A DNA stretch of 64,000 nt, from assembly GCF_025345565.1 (NCBI RefSeq), contig NZ_CP054475.1, positions 1,394,448-1,458,447 of the forward strand, read 5' to 3'. Within the stretch, counting starts at the first letter, position 1. The number at the start of each line of letters is the position of its first letter. Below are positions 30,073 to 37,829 of this stretch, in pieces. A model generated the notes under the pieces. It worked only from the letters and a program-made list of their open reading frames with translations. It made no database searches and was not told the DNA's origin. Both the position numbers and the translations under genes were made by a program. The DNA is from Thalassolituus hydrocarboniclasticus (GTDB lineage Bacteria; Pseudomonadota; Gammaproteobacteria; Pseudomonadales; Oceanobacteraceae).

Positions 30073-31308
30073 ATGGCAGTAAAACAGCAGGTGGTTATTA
30101 TTGGCGGCGGTATTCTTGGCCTCGCCATCGCCCATTATCTGCAGAGCAGCGGTGAGGCACAGGTAACGCTGTTTGAACGCGGCGAATTAGGCGCAGGCAC
30201 TACCAGTCAGGCGGCAGCCTTATTAACCCGCGCGCGCAGCAGCGACAGTGCGGCATTAATGGTGCACGAAACTCACAGCACCCTGCGTATGCTGGAGCAG
30301 CGTTTTAATCTGCCCTTTGCGCAACGCAGCGGTTGTTTGCACATCGCCGTTAACGATAACGAACGTCAGCAACAACAACGGTATTTTCAGCAGGCGCAGC
30401 AGTTGGATGTTGGCACACAATGGCTGGCCAGCAGCGATATTCAGCGCCTGCTGCCCTGGCTGACGCTTCCTGCAGACAGCAGTGCGTTGTATTACCCCGA
30501 TGACGGCCACGCCGACCCTTATACCCTGGCACAGCTGTATGCCCGTTCGGCCCGCGCCGCCGGTGCGCAGATTATTTCCCATTGTGCGGTTAACCGGCTG
30601 GAGTTGCAGAGCAATAAACTGACCGGCGTACACATCGCCAGCGGTGAATTTATCCGTGCCGACACTGTGGTGCTGGCGGCCGGCCCCTGGAGTGCGGCGC
30701 TGGCCTGTGACTACGATATCGCACTGGCGATGGCACCGGTGCGCAGCCATTACTGGATAACCAACAACCAGCCGCAGGTTGATGCCAAGCAGCCGATGGC
30801 GATTATTCCTTCGGCCAAAGCCTATTTCCGCAGCGAACAATCGGCGCTGTTATTCGGTGTGCGCGACAGCCAGTGTTGTGTCGCCGACCCGCGTGCATTA
30901 CCGCACGATATTCACAGTTTTCATTTTGCCGAAGACGCCAATGGCTGGCTGGCACTGGAAGAGCACTGGCATAGCCTGCTGACTCTGTGCCCGCTGCTGG
31001 AGCAGGCGCAACTGGCGCATTACTTAAGCGGTGTGTCGTCTTACACGCCGGATGGCAAACCCCTGCTCGGGCGTCTGGAGCAGTACAGCAATGCCTTTGT
31101 CGCCACCGGCTGCTCCGGTGCCGGTATTGCCTTCAGTGCCGGTATTGGCCGCCTGCTCAGTGAGCAGATTCTTGAACAACCGACCTTTGTTAACCCGGAA
31201 GAATTCTCGCCGGCACGCTTTGCCACGATGCAACCCAAGGCTGATCCGATGAGCCCTGAATTCCGCCTGCACTGTGCCCGCGCGCGCAGCGGCAAGAGTA
31301 CCGGCTGA
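30073..31308 (+). CDS. FAD-dependent amino-acid-oxidase-like oxidoreductase of the phosphonate operon
   Basis: 411 residues of the DAO/glycine-oxidase-like family. The N-terminal dinucleotide-binding motif VVIIGGGILGLAIAHYLQ and a C-terminal FAD-contact region (VATGCSGAGIAFSAGIGRLL) are present. Such enzymes oxidise secondary or primary amines to imines with FAD. Relatives recur in aminophosphonate gene clusters, where roles on 2-aminoethylphosphonate or N-methylated forms have been described. That is the likeliest substrate class here, by context with phnW and phnX. First gene of a three-gene operon with the DUF5690 transporter and PhnR. No signal peptide; cytoplasmic. Confidence 0.82.
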   Translation: MAVKQQVVIIGGGILGLAIAHYLQSSGEAQVTLFERGELGAGTTSQAAALLTRARSSDSAALMVHETHSTLRMLEQRFNLPFAQRSGCLHIAVNDNERQQQQRYFQQAQQLDVGTQWLASSDIQRLLPWLTLPADSSALYYPDDGHADPYTLAQLYARSARAAGAQIISHCAVNRLELQSNKLTGVHIASGEFIRADTVVLAAGPWSAALACDYDIALAMAPVRSHYWITNNQPQVDAKQPMAIIPSAKAYFRSEQSALLFGVRDSQCCVADPRALPHDIHSFHFAEDANGWLALEEHWHSLLTLCPLLEQAQLAHYLSGVSSYTPDGKPLLGRLEQYSNAFVATGCSGAGIAFSAGIGRLLSEQILEQPTFVNPEEFSPARFATMQPKADPMSPEFRLHCARARSGKSTG

Positions 31309-31406
31309 ATGCAGCATTTTCATACAGCCGACATATCCCTCGGGTATTTCCTGTTTATAAGAACTGATTGCGCTGCAGGCACAGGTGCCGCAGCGGGAGT
31401 ATTTTA

Positions 31407-32768
31407 ATGTTAATTATGCCGTTTCAGCGTTTTCATCAGCAGGTTCAGCAACGTTTACAGCAGGCGCCTGCTGTCTGGTTTGTGGTGTTCGCCATCAGTG
31501 CCGCTTTTATGACGTACTTTTCGATGTACGCCTTCCGCAAGCCTTTCTCGGTGGCGATGTACGATGGCCAGACCCTGTTTGGCATGGATTACAAAGTCAT
31601 CCTGATTTTTGCGCAGGTGCTGGGTTATCTGTTGTCGAAGTTTATCGGTATCCGTGTGGTGTCGGGCATGATGCACGATCGCCGCGCGCTGGCCATTGTC
31701 TTACTGGTCGCCAGTGCGCAACTGGCATTGTTTTTATTTGCGGTATTACCGGCGCCATTAAAACCGCTGGCGATGTTTTTTAATGGTCTGCCACTGGGCA
31801 TGATCTGGGGGCTGGTATTCAGCTATCTGGAAGGGCGTAAAACCTCGGAATTACTCGGGGCAGGGTTAAGCGCCACCTTTATTGTCGCCTCTGGCATGGT
31901 ACGCAGTGTGGGCAAAGCGTTAATCGTTTATGCCGATGTGCCGGAATTCTGGATGCCGTTTTTAACCGGCCTGATTTTTATGCCGCTGCTGCTGATTTCG
32001 GTCTATGCACTGTCGATGATTCCGGAACCGGATGCCACTGACGAAGAACTGCGACTGAAACGCCAGCCGATGACCGCCGCCGACCGCTGGCAGTTATTCG
32101 GCCAGTACTGGTTTGGCCTGAGTCTGCTGATTCTGGCGTTTTTACTGTTTACCGGCCTGCGCGATTTTCGCGATAACTTTTCTGCCGAAATCTGGCAGGC
32201 GCTGGGCTATGGCAATGAACCCGCGATTTTTACCTACGCCGGGGTGCGCATTGCCGGTATGGTGCTGGTGGCGCTGGCGTTATTAATGTTTATCCGCGAT
32301 AACTTCCGCGCCTTTACCGCCAATCATATTGCCATTGTGCTGGGCTGCTTTATTTTGGGTTACAGCACCTGGCTGCATCAGCAACACTGGCTCGACAGTA
32401 AAATCTGGATGGTCGCCTTAGGTACGGGGTTGTATCTGGCCTATATTCCGTTTAACTGCTTTTTGTTTGACCGTTTTGTCGCGCTGGCCGGTGGCGTGGC
32501 CAATGCCGGATTTCTGATTTATCTGGCCGACAGCGCCGGTTATACCGGCAGTGTCGGGTTGCTGTTGGTTAAGCATTTTTATGCAGCCGACATCAGCTGG
32601 CTGAATTTCTTTGTCAGTGCCGTTTACAGCACCGCAATCGTTGGTGGTTTGCTGGTGACGATGTCATGGTTGTATTTCCGCTGGCGTTTTATCCGCAATG
32701 GGCAGCAGTTTCAGGAAGAGCCTAAGGAACAGCTGCTGGCTTCTGTTGCATCGACACGGCTAAAATAG
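31407..32768 (+). CDS. DUF5690-family MFS-like membrane transporter
   Basis: 453 residues from ATG 31407, seven bases after GGGAG. About 12 membrane helices. The early motif AFMTYFSMYAFRKPFSVA is characteristic of the DUF5690 family, an MFS-related group without an assigned substrate as far as I know. It lies between the FAD oxidoreductase and the phosphonate regulator, under a Pho box and a GntR operator. No ABC (phnSTUV/phnCDE) phosphonate importer is visible in the window. It is therefore the best local candidate for inner-membrane uptake of the aminophosphonate or an organophosphonate ester. That role is inferred from position only. Confidence 0.8.
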   Translation: MLIMPFQRFHQQVQQRLQQAPAVWFVVFAISAAFMTYFSMYAFRKPFSVAMYDGQTLFGMDYKVILIFAQVLGYLLSKFIGIRVVSGMMHDRRALAIVLLVASAQLALFLFAVLPAPLKPLAMFFNGLPLGMIWGLVFSYLEGRKTSELLGAGLSATFIVASGMVRSVGKALIVYADVPEFWMPFLTGLIFMPLLLISVYALSMIPEPDATDEELRLKRQPMTAADRWQLFGQYWFGLSLLILAFLLFTGLRDFRDNFSAEIWQALGYGNEPAIFTYAGVRIAGMVLVALALLMFIRDNFRAFTANHIAIVLGCFILGYSTWLHQQHWLDSKIWMVALGTGLYLAYIPFNCFLFDRFVALAGGVANAGFLIYLADSAGYTGSVGLLLVKHFYAADISWLNFFVSAVYSTAIVGGLLVTMSWLYFRWRFIRNGQQFQEEPKEQLLASVASTRLK

Positions 32769-32770
32769 CC

Positions 32771-33499
32771 ATGCATACCGATTCTGGACTCAAAAAAATG
32801 CTGCCAGCCAATATCGAAATACGCGACTACCTGGCCGGACTGATCAAACAGTCACGGCTGAAACAGAACGAACGTCTGCCATCCGAACGCGAACTGGTGG
32901 AGCAGTTTAAAAGCACACGTATTACCGTGCGCGATGCGTTGTCAAAGCTGGAATCGGAAGGGCTGATTTACCGCTCCAACCGCCGCGGCTGGTTTGTCTC
33001 GCCACCACGGCTGGAATATGACCCGTCTTCGCGGGTGAATTTCTACCTGCTGGCGGAGCAGCAACAACGCACTCCGGCCACCGAATTAATTTCACAAAAG
33101 CGCATTAAAGGCCCACAGACAGCGCGCACGGCACTGGCCGTTGCCGCTGACGAAAAACTGATTGAACTGGTACGTCTGCGTTCCCTCGATGGCCGCCCGG
33201 TGCTGTACGAATTTATCTACCTGCCGGAAAGCCGTTTTCCGGAACTGATGAAAAAAGATCTGGAAGGCTCACTTACCACCCTGATGCAGCGCGATTACAA
33301 CGTCGAAATTACGCACGAAGATAACCGCATCTGCGTGTCAGCGGTGTACGATCAGGTGGCCGACGCGCTGTCGCATATTAACGGCGCGCCCTGTCTGGAG
33401 ATTCGCCGTATCCGTTATGAAGGGGAGCGCAAAGCGGTGGAGTTTGATATTGAGCACTGGGTTCACAGTGCGATAGAACTGCGGATTCCCAGTCACTGA
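32771..33499 (+). CDS. phnR: GntR/HutC-family regulator of phosphonate genes (PhnR-like)
   Basis: 242 residues. N-terminal winged HTH about 14-78 (LPSERELVEQFKSTRITVRDA, cut here as LPSERELVEQF and RITVRDAL), then a UTRA ligand-binding domain about 95-238. This is the HutC subfamily, which binds TGGTCTAGACCA-like palindromes and releases DNA on ligand binding. Three such palindromes stand before the TonB receptor, the FAD operon and phnW, so this protein is the natural candidate. The effector could be 2-aminoethylphosphonate or a breakdown product. Starts 2 bp after the transporter stop. Confidence 0.85.
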   Translation: MHTDSGLKKMLPANIEIRDYLAGLIKQSRLKQNERLPSERELVEQFKSTRITVRDALSKLESEGLIYRSNRRGWFVSPPRLEYDPSSRVNFYLLAEQQQRTPATELISQKRIKGPQTARTALAVAADEKLIELVRLRSLDGRPVLYEFIYLPESRFPELMKKDLEGSLTTLMQRDYNVEITHEDNRICVSAVYDQVADALSHINGAPCLEIRRIRYEGERKAVEFDIEHWVHSAIELRIPSH

Positions 33500-33527
33500 T
33501 TTTCTTTTTCAGCTGTTTTGTGGGAGG

Positions 33528-33590
33528 GGCTTGGTAGGAGCGGCTTTTAGCCGCGATACTGTTTCAGTGGCCGCTGCCGGGTTGGCTTTT
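33528..33590 (+). repeat. REP-like element, left arm of an inverted pair around the phnWX island
   Basis: Begins GGCTTGGTAGGAGCGGCTTT and contains the hairpin GCGGCTTTTAGCCGC. The reverse complement of 38821-38884 matches it over about 63 bp with few differences. REP-like elements of the GTAGGAGCGG...CCGCGA type are common intergenic repeats in gammaproteobacteria. Together the two arms bracket about 5.2 kb carrying phnW, phnZ-like and phnX. Confidence 0.75.
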
Positions 33591-33857
33591 GTAATCATAT
33601 CGAAGTCTTTGCGGGTGCTCCGCCCCCTGCGCCCCCATGTAAGGAGAAGTATCTCCTTCCGATCCTCTCTTGCGGCTGTCCGGTGCTGTTCAGTCAACTG
33701 CGTGGCCAATCCGGCCCGCACAGCAATTCGCCCGGAGCCTTTTACCGTTTGATAATTGAAATGAATGGGCTCCGGGCTGTACTGTGCTTTCCACCGGATT
33801 GTCTGCCTGGTTGACTGGCACCGCACAAATGCCGCGTTTATTCAGACGCAACGCAGT
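33591..33857. other. non-coding stretch after phnR
   Basis: No protein-like frame. It contains one perfect hairpin, AAGGAGA-AGTA-TCTCCTT at 33641-33658, without a T run. It could be a weak 3' end for the phnR operon. Short open frames here are translations of repeat DNA. Confidence 0.4.
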
Positions 33858-34273
33858 TTTTCAAAACAAACAAAGCAGGAATTGAAAAGCGGTTTCTCGT
33901 TATGGTTTTATGCGCCTGCAGGACGCCGGTTTGAATCATTCTGCGCCGGTACGTCCCGGCATGGATGCCGGGCGAGCGAATAGGACCATGGACAATTTTG
34001 TCGGGAACAAAATTGAGCAGCCGCAGGCTGACCCGCAGGGCGAAAGGCAGGATGCCTGAAGTCTCGCCCATTATTCGCGTTACCGCGACCGCAGGATTAT
34101 TCAGAACGGATTAAGTCCTGCACAGCGCGAAGCGGGCCGATTGTGTGCTCCTGCACAATCTGCATTTCCGCCATCCATGGCGGTCAGGAGTAAGCGCCCG
34201 ACCGGCGTGAGGGGTAAGACCCCTCAAAGAGGTCATAGGGCCGGGCGGGAGCCCAAAAGTCATCCGCGCAGCG
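33858..34273 (+). repeat. multi-hairpin dispersed repeat, copy A
   Basis: The core from 33898 to about 34273 is nearly identical to 38463-38840 in the same orientation; a weaker match extends left to about 33858. It holds several perfect stems: CCCGGCAT/ATGCCGGG (33955-33972), CAATTTTGT/ACAAAATTG (33993-34015), GATTGTG/CACAATC (34139-34160), CCGCCAT/ATGGCGG (34168-34183) and GAGGGG/CCCCTC (34209-34225). No transposase or terminal repeat is visible. It could be a non-autonomous mobile element or a structured RNA-type repeat. Confidence 0.8.
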
Positions 34274-34405
34274 CTAATTCATAAATATGGGACTATTGGA
34301 GTATTCCTGCGCATTAGCGTAAATCTAATTACAAAAGCCATCCCGCGCAGCGGCCACAAAACTCAATAACGCCCTCAGGAACCCCCAGCCCAACACTCTT
34401 CATTA
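34274..34405. other. spacer between repeat A and the phnW promoter
   Basis: Non-coding. It includes a short copy of the repeat-end word (AAAGCC...CGCGCAGCGGCCACA near 34334-34358) that also occurs at the end of repeat B. Confidence 0.5.
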
Positions 34406-34434
34406 CTGTCACAAAAACTTCATTAAACTGCCGT
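34406..34434 (+). promoter_or_regulatory. Pho box upstream of phnW
   Basis: CTGTCAC-AAAA-ACTTCAT-TAAA-CTGCCGT: three 7-bp units at the 11-bp period expected for PhoB, with AT-rich spacers. A TATAGT -10-like hexamer lies at 34457-34462, followed by the GntR palindrome. Confidence 0.7.
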
Positions 34435-34469
34435 TGCCGCTCACTCCGTTAGCTTTTATAGTTTGCGCA

Positions 34470-34487
34470 TTCTGGTCTAGACCAGAA
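34470..34487 (+). promoter_or_regulatory. perfect GntR/HutC operator upstream of phnW
   Basis: TTCTGGTCTAGACCAGAA is an 18-bp perfect palindrome containing the HutC-type TGGTCTAGACCA core. It starts eight bases after the -10-like hexamer, so it covers the expected transcription start. It is the best of the three local sites. Confidence 0.75.
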
Positions 34488-34530
34488 TTAAGAAAATACA
34501 AAACGAACTCGGCGCAAACGTGACGGACTT

Positions 34531-35646
34531 ATGAATAACCCTTATTTATTACTCACTCCCGGCCCCCTGAGTACCACGGCCAGTGTAAAGCAGACCATGC
34601 TGCGTGACTGGTGTACCTGGGATGACGATTACAACCTGGGGGTGGTGCAGCCTATCCGTGAACAGTTGGTAGAGCTGGCGCTCTGTGGTGAAAAAGAGTG
34701 CGCTGCAGAGGAATACAGTGCGGTGCTGTTGCAGGGCAGTGGCAGCTTTGCGGTAGAGAGTGTCATCAGCAGTGCCTTTTCGGCCGACGATAAATTACTG
34801 ATTTTAGCTAATGGCGCTTACGGTCAGCGTATTGCCGATATGGCGCGTGTACACCGTATTAATTACGGGCTGTTAACCGCCGCCGAACATGAGTGGGTGA
34901 GTCTGAAAGAACTGAATCAGGCTTTGCACGATGATCCGGCCATTACCCATGTAGCGCTGGTTCATTGTGAAACCACCTCCGGTATTCTGAATCCGCTGGC
35001 GGCCTATGCCGAAGTGATTAAAGCCGCCGGCAAAACCCTGATTGTCGATGCCATGAGCTCGTTTGGTGGTATCGAAATTCCGCTGGCCGCACTGGGTATC
35101 GATTTTCTGATCAGCTCGGCCAATAAATGCATTCAGGGCGTGCCCGGTATGGGCTTTGTGATAGCAAAACGCGATGCGCTGGCCAAATGTGCCGGTCGTG
35201 CGCGCACATTAAGTCTGGATTTATTTGACCAGTGGCAGTGCATGGAGCAGGGCCATGGTAAATGGCGTTTTACCTCGCCAACCCATGTGGTACGCGCTTT
35301 TCAGCAGGCGCTGGCGGAATTGGCAGAAGAGGGTGGCATCAGCGCGCGGGCACAGCGTTATGCCGACAATCACCGTACCCTGGTCGATGGTATGCAGGCG
35401 CTGGGTTTCGAATGTGTGGTCAGCCGCGATAAACAATCGCCTTTTATTTCGACCTTTAAATATCCCGATAATCCGGCGTTCGATTTTAACCAGCTGTATC
35501 AGCGTTTAAAGCAGGAAGGCTTTGTGATTTATCCGGGCAAGGTCACGGCAACGCCGTGTTTCCGCATTGGCCATATCGGTGATGTTTTTCCGCAGGACAT
35601 GCAGCGTTTGCTGCAGGCGCTGGAAAAACACCGCTTCTGGCTCTGA
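34531..35646 (+). CDS. phnW: 2-aminoethylphosphonate--pyruvate transaminase
   Basis: 371 residues, the normal length for PhnW. It is a PLP aminotransferase that converts 2-aminoethylphosphonate plus pyruvate to phosphonoacetaldehyde plus alanine. Hallmarks: YLLLTPGPLSTTASVKQTML with the following RDWCTWDDDYN, the LLQGSGSFAVES phosphate-binding region, DAMSSFGG, and the PLP-lysine segment SSANKCIQGVPGMGFV (Lys about 195). First gene of phnW-phnZ-like-phnX, with a Pho box and GntR operator upstream. The ribosome site (GACGGA) is weak. Confidence 0.96.
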   Translation: MNNPYLLLTPGPLSTTASVKQTMLRDWCTWDDDYNLGVVQPIREQLVELALCGEKECAAEEYSAVLLQGSGSFAVESVISSAFSADDKLLILANGAYGQRIADMARVHRINYGLLTAAEHEWVSLKELNQALHDDPAITHVALVHCETTSGILNPLAAYAEVIKAAGKTLIVDAMSSFGGIEIPLAALGIDFLISSANKCIQGVPGMGFVIAKRDALAKCAGRARTLSLDLFDQWQCMEQGHGKWRFTSPTHVVRAFQQALAELAEEGGISARAQRYADNHRTLVDGMQALGFECVVSRDKQSPFISTFKYPDNPAFDFNQLYQRLKQEGFVIYPGKVTATPCFRIGHIGDVFPQDMQRLLQALEKHRFWL

Positions 35647-35669
35647 CAGCCGACAACGGAGGAATCATC

Positions 35670-36263
35670 ATGCGCTTACGCACGCTGGCGCGCAAAGCCG
35701 TTGATCAGGTCTGGCAACCCTTTGCCGATTACGGCCATATGCCATTGGGGGAAGATATTTCCCAGACCCGGCATGCTCTGCAATGTGCCTGGTTTGCCGA
35801 ACAGGATAATGCGCCAGCGCATCTGGTTATTGCCGCTCTGCTGCATGATGTTGGCCATTTAATTACCTGGCAGGAGCAGGGGCTGCATCCGGAAGCCGGT
35901 GGCGATAACGGCTACCACGAAAAAGTCGGCGCGGCTTTTTTAAGTGAGTATTTTGCCGATGACGTGACCAAACCCATTCGTCTGCATGTCGCGGCCAAGC
36001 GTTATTTATATTCCACCGATGCCGCATACCGCGACTCGCTGTCGGCAGCATCGCAGCAGAGCCTGGAACTGCAGGGCGGCTGGATGGATGAAAGCACCTG
36101 CCGTGCCTTTGAATCTTCGCCCTGGTTTGTCGACGCTTTACGGCTGCGTAAATACGACGAGCAGGGAAAACAACCGGCCTTACAGGTGCCGGGCATTGAC
36201 CATTATTACGAACTATTAATTCAGCACACCCGTGTGGTGCAGGAGCGCAATACCCATGTTTAA
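35670..36263 (+). CDS. HD-domain phosphonate-operon protein (PhnZ-like mixed-valent di-iron oxygenase family)
   Basis: 197 residues with a GGAGG site. HD-type metal ligands: QTRHALQ, LLHDVGHLI, and RLHVAAKRYL with a downstream conserved Asp candidate. The LGEDISQTRHALQ, SAASQQSLELQGG and VPGIDHYYELL stretches match the HD protein associated with phosphonate operons, related to PhnZ. PhnZ cleaves (R)-1-hydroxy-2-aminoethylphosphonate to glycine and phosphate with O2, after PhnY hydroxylation. No phnY-like oxygenase is seen in this window. It may act on hydroxylated aminophosphonate taken up from outside, or have another role beside PhnW/PhnX. Its last 8 bases overlap phnX. Confidence 0.85.
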   Translation: MRLRTLARKAVDQVWQPFADYGHMPLGEDISQTRHALQCAWFAEQDNAPAHLVIAALLHDVGHLITWQEQGLHPEAGGDNGYHEKVGAAFLSEYFADDVTKPIRLHVAAKRYLYSTDAAYRDSLSAASQQSLELQGGWMDESTCRAFESSPWFVDALRLRKYDEQGKQPALQVPGIDHYYELLIQHTRVVQERNTHV

Positions 36264-37083
36264 ATCGCAACGTTTTTTTGCCGGGCCAACAGAAGCCGTT
36301 ATTCTCGACTGGGCGGGCACCACCATTGATTTTGGCTCGCTGGCACCGGTTTACGCCTTTATGGAATTATTCGCCGCCGAGGGTATTGAGGTTACGCAGG
36401 CCGAAGCGCGTGAACCCATGGGCACCGAAAAGCGCGAACACATTACCCGTATGCTGGCCAATCCGCGTATTCATGCACGCTGGCTGGAAGTGAAAGGACA
36501 GGAAGCCGACAGCACCGAAATCGACCGCCTGTACCATGCCTTTGCGCCGATTCAGACGCGTATCGTTGGCGAACGTGCGCAATTAATTCCGGGCTGGAAA
36601 GCCGCTTACGACCAGCTGCGTGAGCAGGGGTTAAAAATCGGCGGTAATACCGGCTACGGCCCCGGCATGATGGAACCGGCATTAATCGCCGCCAAAGATC
36701 AGGGTTACGAACCGGATGCCTGTGTATTCGCCACCGATGTATTGCGTGGCCGCCCATACGCCGATATGGCGCTGGCGTTAGCGCTGCAACTGAGCGTTAA
36801 CCACGTACACGCCTGCATTAAAGTGGACGATACCTTACCCGGTATTGAAGAAGGCCTGCGTGCCGGTATGTGGACCGTCGGTGTCAGCATCAGCGGCAAC
36901 GAAGTCGGCCTGAATCTTGCTGACTGGCAGGCGCTTTCCGCCAGCGAACAGGCACAGCGCCGCAGCAAAGCAACCCAGCGCTTTAACGATGCCGGAGCAC
37001 ATTACGTGATTGATTCGGTCGCGGATTTACCGGGCGTGATTGCCGATATTAATGCGCGCCTGGCGCGGGGAGAAAAGCCCTGA
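36256..37083 (+). CDS. phnX: phosphonoacetaldehyde hydrolase (phosphonatase)
   Basis: 275 residues from ATG 36256, preceded by AGGAGCG; an earlier in-frame start lies deep in the upstream gene. It is a HAD-superfamily enzyme that cleaves the C-P bond of phosphonoacetaldehyde to acetaldehyde and phosphate. The nucleophile motif ILDWAGTTIDFG, the Schiff-base lysine segment EPMGTEKREHITRML and the late acidic motif KVDDTLPGIEEGL are all present. It completes the PhnW-PhnX route; the acetaldehyde could feed the acetate/acs system upstream. A weak hairpin (CCCTGAACTGAGTTCAGGG) covers its stop, without a T run. Confidence 0.96.
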   Translation: MFKSQRFFAGPTEAVILDWAGTTIDFGSLAPVYAFMELFAAEGIEVTQAEAREPMGTEKREHITRMLANPRIHARWLEVKGQEADSTEIDRLYHAFAPIQTRIVGERAQLIPGWKAAYDQLREQGLKIGGNTGYGPGMMEPALIAAKDQGYEPDACVFATDVLRGRPYADMALALALQLSVNHVHACIKVDDTLPGIEEGLRAGMWTVGVSISGNEVGLNLADWQALSASEQAQRRSKATQRFNDAGAHYVIDSVADLPGVIADINARLARGEKP

Positions 37084-37159
37084 ACTGAGTTCAGGGCAGG
37101 ACTTTTGGAGTTCAGAAAGAGTGGGGTGATGCTTTAACGGATGCTCTTGGTGGTGTCCG

Positions 37160-37288
37160 TTAAAGCGGGGGAATATCAACATCTCCAAATGCTGTGGTGG
37201 CAAAAGGGGTCTTATTCGAGAAGTCAATCCAATCCCACGACTCCAGTGCGTCTAGTATATCATTCCTACTTTGTTCGATTAGAAGCAC
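37160..37288 (-). CDS. 42-residue ORF, possible truncated immunity-like gene
   Basis: A GTG at 37288 follows GAGGAG at ideal spacing and opens 42 codons with protein-like composition (ILDALESWDWIDF, then TTAFGDVDIPPL). The AFGDV-type ending recalls the N-terminal half of small SMI1/Tdi1-type immunity domains, where a 'FGDVF' strand is common. I recall this from memory only. The reading then stops early, so it may be a truncated relic. Composition is lower in GC than phnX. It may also be simply a short orphan. Confidence 0.35.
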   Translation of the reverse strand: MLLIEQSRNDILDALESWDWIDFSNKTPFATTAFGDVDIPPL

Positions 37289-37430
37289 GATCTCTCCTCA
37301 AGGGCATAACGAAAAGCTCGTCGGTACATATTGCAGAGAGCGTTTTTGTGTAAAAATGGAGCACCGCGAAATACACAGAATCTAGCGTAGCAATATGTAT
37401 CCGAGTGCAGCTTTTTTTGCTTCGGCAACT

Positions 37431-37829
37431 TTATTTTAAACCTGCTTTGTACAGGGCAGAATTGCACCGAAATGATAATTTACCCCAATTCTCTTTAGTT
37501 GATTCAGGTTCATTCTCTGAAACTTTACGCCATTCCGACAATATAAATTGTATATCGCTCAGCTCCAGCCAAAGTGCAATTCGCCCATTTTCTTTCTCAA
37601 AGGCTGCGCTTGTTCCAGTTTCGTCTCGTAAACTATTCTGAGCAGAATTAAGTACTTCGCTCCATTCTCCTTCGTAGAGGTTACCAACTACCTTTTCGAG
37701 GACACATTCAAGGTTCCATAGAGCACGCTGCTCCGCTTGGTCTTCAATAGCGAAAACACCACTCTCTGAATAGCGCTTCAGTAATCCTGTGAGGACTATT
37801 ATTTCTTCACTTGTTAAATCAAGTTCCAT
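37431..37829 (-). CDS. hypothetical protein, low-GC orphan
   Basis: 132 residues (MELDLTSEEIIVLTGLLKRY start), acidic and mostly helical, with no signal peptide or membrane helix. The codon usage and base composition are distinctly more AT-rich than the phn genes on the left. It stands alone on the minus strand between phnX and a cluster of REP-like hairpins, inside the DNA flanked by the long direct repeats. No family recognised; composition would fit an immunity-type or other accessory protein. The ribosome site is poor. Confidence 0.55.
   Translation of the reverse strand: MELDLTSEEIIVLTGLLKRYSESGVFAIEDQAEQRALWNLECVLEKVVGNLYEGEWSEVLNSAQNSLRDETGTSAAFEKENGRIALWLELSDIQFILSEWRKVSENEPESTKENWGKLSFRCNSALYKAGLK

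Noticed and set aside
33988-34059. 23-codon frame (MDNFV start) present in both multi-hairpin repeats
   Set aside because: Kept open in both copies, but it spans the CAATTTTGT hairpin, lacks a ribosome site, and the copies are too similar to show coding selection.
33509-34071. Open frames on the minus strand after phnR
   Set aside because: They translate REP-like DNA and repeat copy A. Matching peptides appear at 38391-38954 only because the DNA is repeated; no ribosome sites.
37078-37096. Terminator at the end of phnX
   Set aside because: CCCTGAACTGAGTTCAGGG is a perfect hairpin but overlaps the stop codon and lacks a T run, so I did not list it as a terminator.
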